A stretch of DNA of 64,000 nucleotides from Arthrobotrys musiformis (taxonomy: Eukaryota; Ascomycota; Orbiliomycetes; Orbiliales; Orbiliaceae). Position numbers and translations under genes: made by a program. The DNA lies in the NCBI GenBank assembly GCA_036971715.1, contig JAVHJL010000005.1, forward strand, positions 992,001-1,056,000, given 5' to 3'. Under the pieces are notes generated by a model. The model was not told the origin of the DNA and did not search any database. It was given only the letters and a program-made list of their open reading frames with translations. Each line of letters starts with the position of its first letter. Position 1 is the stretch's first letter. Shown in pieces: positions 60,809 through 64,000 of the stretch.

Positions 60809-61088
60809 GTTTGGTGTGGATTTATATACCTCTTTAGTTTCGATACTGTAGTCAGGACTATGGTTGAAACCCCCGCCTCTTCTTATACACCTGTTGGAAG
60901 TCACGTCACATTCGTTTTGGGGGGTCTGTCTCTTCTATATTGGAGTACCTGAAGCTAGAATCTTATAATAGACCCCTTTAGCTCCTTTTTCTCTACAAAA
61001 TAATTAATTTGTAATAAAAACAAATCGAGCGAGCTTGGCTTGATAATAAAATCTATATTTTATATTTGATTGATATCTTTGACTCGGT

Positions 61089-62591
61089 TTATCTATTATT
61101 CACGGGCCAGTCTATCTTCCCAGCCCCAATCGTGGACCGTCTACAACCGTAACACCGCCTCTCCTTCAACCCTTCCTCGCCTTCAGGTGGTTCGAGACAA
61201 TATATCCTCGCATCCGCATCTCCCGTAGTAGTACTACTGCCACTCCCCTCCTCAACTTTAATATTCTTAAGTTTCTTAAGCCTAGGATCCTCATCCATCG
61301 GCAACCCGCAGATCTCACAAAGCCCCAATCTGGCTATTCGGGTCTTATCGGCCTCGAACTCCAATTTTCCAGCCGTCTTGACGACGTTGGTAGATAAATG
61401 CGCGTTCGAGAAGTCGTCGAAGAATTTCTGCATGATTTCGTCTATTGTTTGGTTTTTGGCTTTAATTGGTGGTGGAGCGGGGGAGAGGGCGGTTGATTGT
61501 GGGAGGATAGAGTAGGGCCAGAGGGAGGTGAAGGTTGTGTAGGAGGTTAGTTCTGATTTTGAGAGGTCGCGGAAGGGGCGGACGATGACTTGCGGGCCTT
61601 TTTTGATGTTAATGATTTGTTTTTACGGGTTTCTGGTGGTGGTATTTGGTATCTCATGTTGGATAAGATGGTCCGAGAATGTACACCACCAGAAGATAAA
61701 GGAAGACGGAGGAGGGAAGGGAAAGTGGCGTACCATATGGTGTTGGACCATCTGATATCAGCCACGGCAGCGCATGACCACGGCCCTTGGTAACCTCCGC
61801 TAACACCATCGCAGCCATCTTTGTCATCGAATCTGCGAAAAATATCGCTTCGCATTCTTTTTGCTTTGCTAGTTCTACTATTAGTCTTGTTCTGAGGATG
61901 TTGATTATATCCATCTGCGAGGCGCGGGAGTTGAGAGTTTGTAGGAGTGTGCGGAGTTTTATTAGTCCCGTGGATGTCGAGGCTGTTGTCGCTGTTTGAT
62001 CGAGTGATAGTCCTCCTGTGGTGGATATTACGTCTTCCACTGCTGTATCCCCCATGGTATATATTTCCTCCAACGGCACCTTTGCGAATTCGAAGTGTGT
62101 GTATTTCTCCCTCAGCTTTTGTAAACACTCATCCACAGCATCATTATTATCGCTCCCCGTGACGGCAGATTCATCGATATGAACGACGTAAACTTCGTAC
62201 TCTGACCTCCTCGCCCGTTCGATCTGGAGGGACTGATGCCAGTGGAGGGTATCCAGTAAAACCGTAGACGCAACGCCCAACGATGTCGCCAATAAAAGTT
62301 TTTTAGTGGTCACCGAGTGTTTTTTGACACGGTACGGTTCCATATGTCTGGTGAATTTTGTACGAATGTAGATTTGGAAGCAGTCTCTATTTTACAATAT
62401 AAATTAGTCTTTTTTGTGATTGCTGGCAAAAAAGATAGTGGGGGTGGGGATGGTGGGGTATACCGGCAGAGAGCCTCGTGCCGCATTGTTATCTCTGACG
62501 GATTGAGTTTGCAGCGTTTGCAGAGGTTTTGTGCGGCGGCGGAGGATCTGGGGAGTTTGGCGATGTCCGCCATTGTTACTTCGAATTCCAT
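61089..62591 (-). CDS. NCS2: cytoplasmic tRNA 2-thiolation protein 2 (Ncs2/Ctu2)
   Basis: Three exons (62591-62464, 62386-61734, 61597-61089) give 429 residues. Ncs2 with Ncs6 transfers sulphur from Urm1 to the wobble uridine of Lys, Glu and Gln tRNAs in the cytosol. The N-terminal CKRC (Cys 24 and 27) and the intron-spanning ALCRDCF form the zinc-like knot of the family. The mid-protein ATPase-like fold is degenerate, as in all Ctu2, and includes ADSMTKMAAMVLAEVTKGRG. Exon 3 continues VIVRPFRDLSKSELTSYTTF. The C-terminal cysteine pairs CEIC and CYGC match the family. Intron 2 ends in CAAAAAAG, chosen because only it keeps the frame after SDGPTPYG. A second in-frame Met (residue 7) is an alternative start. 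Confidence 0.92.
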
Positions 62592-63528
62592 GGTGGGCTG
62601 GGTGGTAGAATGGATCGATGAAGCTATATTTTTATGTTTTTGTGGTTAGGTGGTGTTAATATGGAGTTAGATGCGATGGTTGAGGAAGTGGGATGGGATG
62701 GAGCTAGATTACTCTTTTTAAGTTTTAGCGACTGGGTGAATCACAATTTCAGAAATTTCTGGCGTGTCATTGGCTGGGGGCTGACAACGCAGATTTGGGA
62801 GGATTTTTGTTGGATATTGGGTGGGCGTACAAGAATAATCATTGAGTACAGAATTCAGAAGCATCTATTAAAGTAGAAACATAACGATTTTTATATTCCT
62901 CATACAAATAACTAAATTTATTCCACCCTTCTGGAGGCTTGATATTTGCGAAGGATTGAAGGGAAGTTTTTGCATCACCTTGGATCGGAAGACACAGTTC
63001 TTGTTGACGTCGACCGGGAGCTGAAGGAGGATGAGCATTGTATTGCCAACCGCAAACACATCCGATTTCTATTATGGCTGACTCCGGGCCTAGATGCCCT
63101 AATTAAGGTCCTCTAAAGCTTCATCTCCTGTATGGTTTAAAGTCCTTTGCAGTTTTATATCCTTTGTCGGACCAATGACTATCGATATCAGAGATAAGGC
63201 CCTTTGAAGAGGAATCTCCTGCATTCTTTATGTTCCTTTTTCGTGTTCAATTATATCTCTATCATGTTTCTATTCAAATGACTCGCCCGTTTTCATGTAT
63301 TCAGGAACATCCATATTATATATTAATATAATATTAGGTATATGAAGAGCTATGCCCGACTTTGGTTACGAGACTGTGCCGACTGCCCAGCCCGACCACC
63401 AAAATATACAACACGTTCAACACAATAACCGATAACTGTGATGCTCAGACAGCCTCACTTAGCTACCTACTTAGTTGGGTAAAAATGGGGTAAATTACGA
63501 GACTGGGAAACTCTACAGCTAGTATTGA
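62592..63528. other. gene-free stretch
   Basis: Upstream region of Ncs2 plus A/T-rich DNA. TACGAGAC motifs occur at 63367 and 63496. No supported coding exon. Confidence 0.55.
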
Positions 63529-64000
63529 CTAAGCTCTGAGTCCTACATAGTCACATACTTCTCTAAGACAGTACAAAACAGAGAAGTACGTAGAAGCCCC
63601 ATATCCGCCTGACGAAAGATTCCTCATACAAATCCCCAACCGATCAGGTATATTAGACCCGGGAGGATAGGCATTAGGTTCGGGAATAGTATCAAAAGGG
63701 AAGTAAGTCAACTCATATCTCTTTGCGAACGCCGCCCATTTGAGATGAATACCGTCACTGTATGTACGACTCCATACATGGGCAGGAGCAGCCTCGATAA
63801 CTGGAGTAACCAACTCTCTCAAATCTTTCAGAAAGTCGACACGACGAGTAAGCAGAGCGCTATCAACGGATGCTTTATCCACGAAACCTAAGCGTGAATT
63901 TGGAGCATTCTACCACAAAAGATTAGTAAGAAATTTAGACGAACGGAACTGGACGATCACTATTTAAGTGCCTTCGGGGTTTCCTTACTGTCTGCGGTTG
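63529..64000 (-). CDS. unrecognised protein, 3' part (runs off the right edge)
   Basis: The last coding exon, 63909-63529, is preceded by a convincing intron at 63988-63910 (GTAAGG donor, TTACTAATC branch, GGTAG acceptor). An upstream exon therefore begins at 63989 and continues past the window end. The visible 126 residues include LRELVTPVIEAAPAHVWSRT, AAFAKRYELTYFPFDTIPEP and YGASTYFSVLYCLREVCDY, ending VGLRA. They are globular-looking, with no motif I recognise, no signal peptide and no membrane segment. An in-frame TAG closes the frame at 63529. Function unknown; the 5' half lies outside. Confidence 0.5.

Overview
This is nuclear DNA of a filamentous ascomycete (Pezizomycotina). Genes carry many short GT-AG introns (about 50-110 nt, with CTAAC/CTGAC-like branch sites), and several families are fungal: thymine 7-hydroxylase, isoorotate decarboxylase, an LDB19/Art1 arrestin, Zrg17, Mip1 and Tel1. 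Class or genus cannot be fixed from the sequence alone. Seventeen genes are supported, two of them cut by the window edges, plus one doubtful small exon. Gene models were built by hand from reading frame, splice signals and family motifs. No transcript or database evidence was available.

Layout. 1-768 (-): 5' part of an ADF-H (cofilin-type) actin-binding protein. 5186-6572 (+): unrecognised coiled-coil/helical protein. 6771-8192 (-) and 9520-10733 (+): a divergent pair, thymine 7-hydroxylase and uracil-5-carboxylate (isoorotate) decarboxylase, the two ends of the thymine-to-uracil salvage route. 15532-16839 (+): LDB19/Art1-like arrestin with two PPxY motifs. 18838-19936 (-): RING protein with SUMO-interaction-like motifs (SUMO-targeted ubiquitin ligase type). 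23080-24334 (+): secreted cysteine-rich protein of six repeats, one repeat per exon, with Lys-Arg sites between some repeats and a one-base frame break in the signal-peptide exon. 25005-29213 (+): mitochondrial DNA polymerase gamma (Mip1). 29727-38891 (-): Tel1/ATM kinase. 39972-45113 (+): Nup192/Nup205. 45871-46675 (+): diverged centrin-like EF-hand protein. 47857-49703 (+): Zrg17-type zinc transporter. 53006-54759 (+): O-methyltransferase. 55490-56634 (-): hydrophilic fungal protein. 58692-60808 (+): CorA-type Mg transporter. 61089-62591 (-): Ncs2/Ctu2 tRNA thiolation factor. 63529-64000 (-): 3' part of an unrecognised gene.

Housekeeping genes dominate 25-49 kb, where Mip1 and Tel1 converge and Tel1 and Nup192 diverge. 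Long gene-poor blocks (0.8-5.2, 10.7-15.5, 19.9-23.1 and 49.7-53.0 kb) hold homopolymers, microsatellites and degenerate repeats. The most interesting items are the exon-per-repeat cysteine-rich precursor and the divergent thymine-salvage pair. Three places, all at G or C runs, carry one base too many for otherwise good genes (near 23085, 37224 and 38758). This may mean residual assembly errors rather than real mutations.
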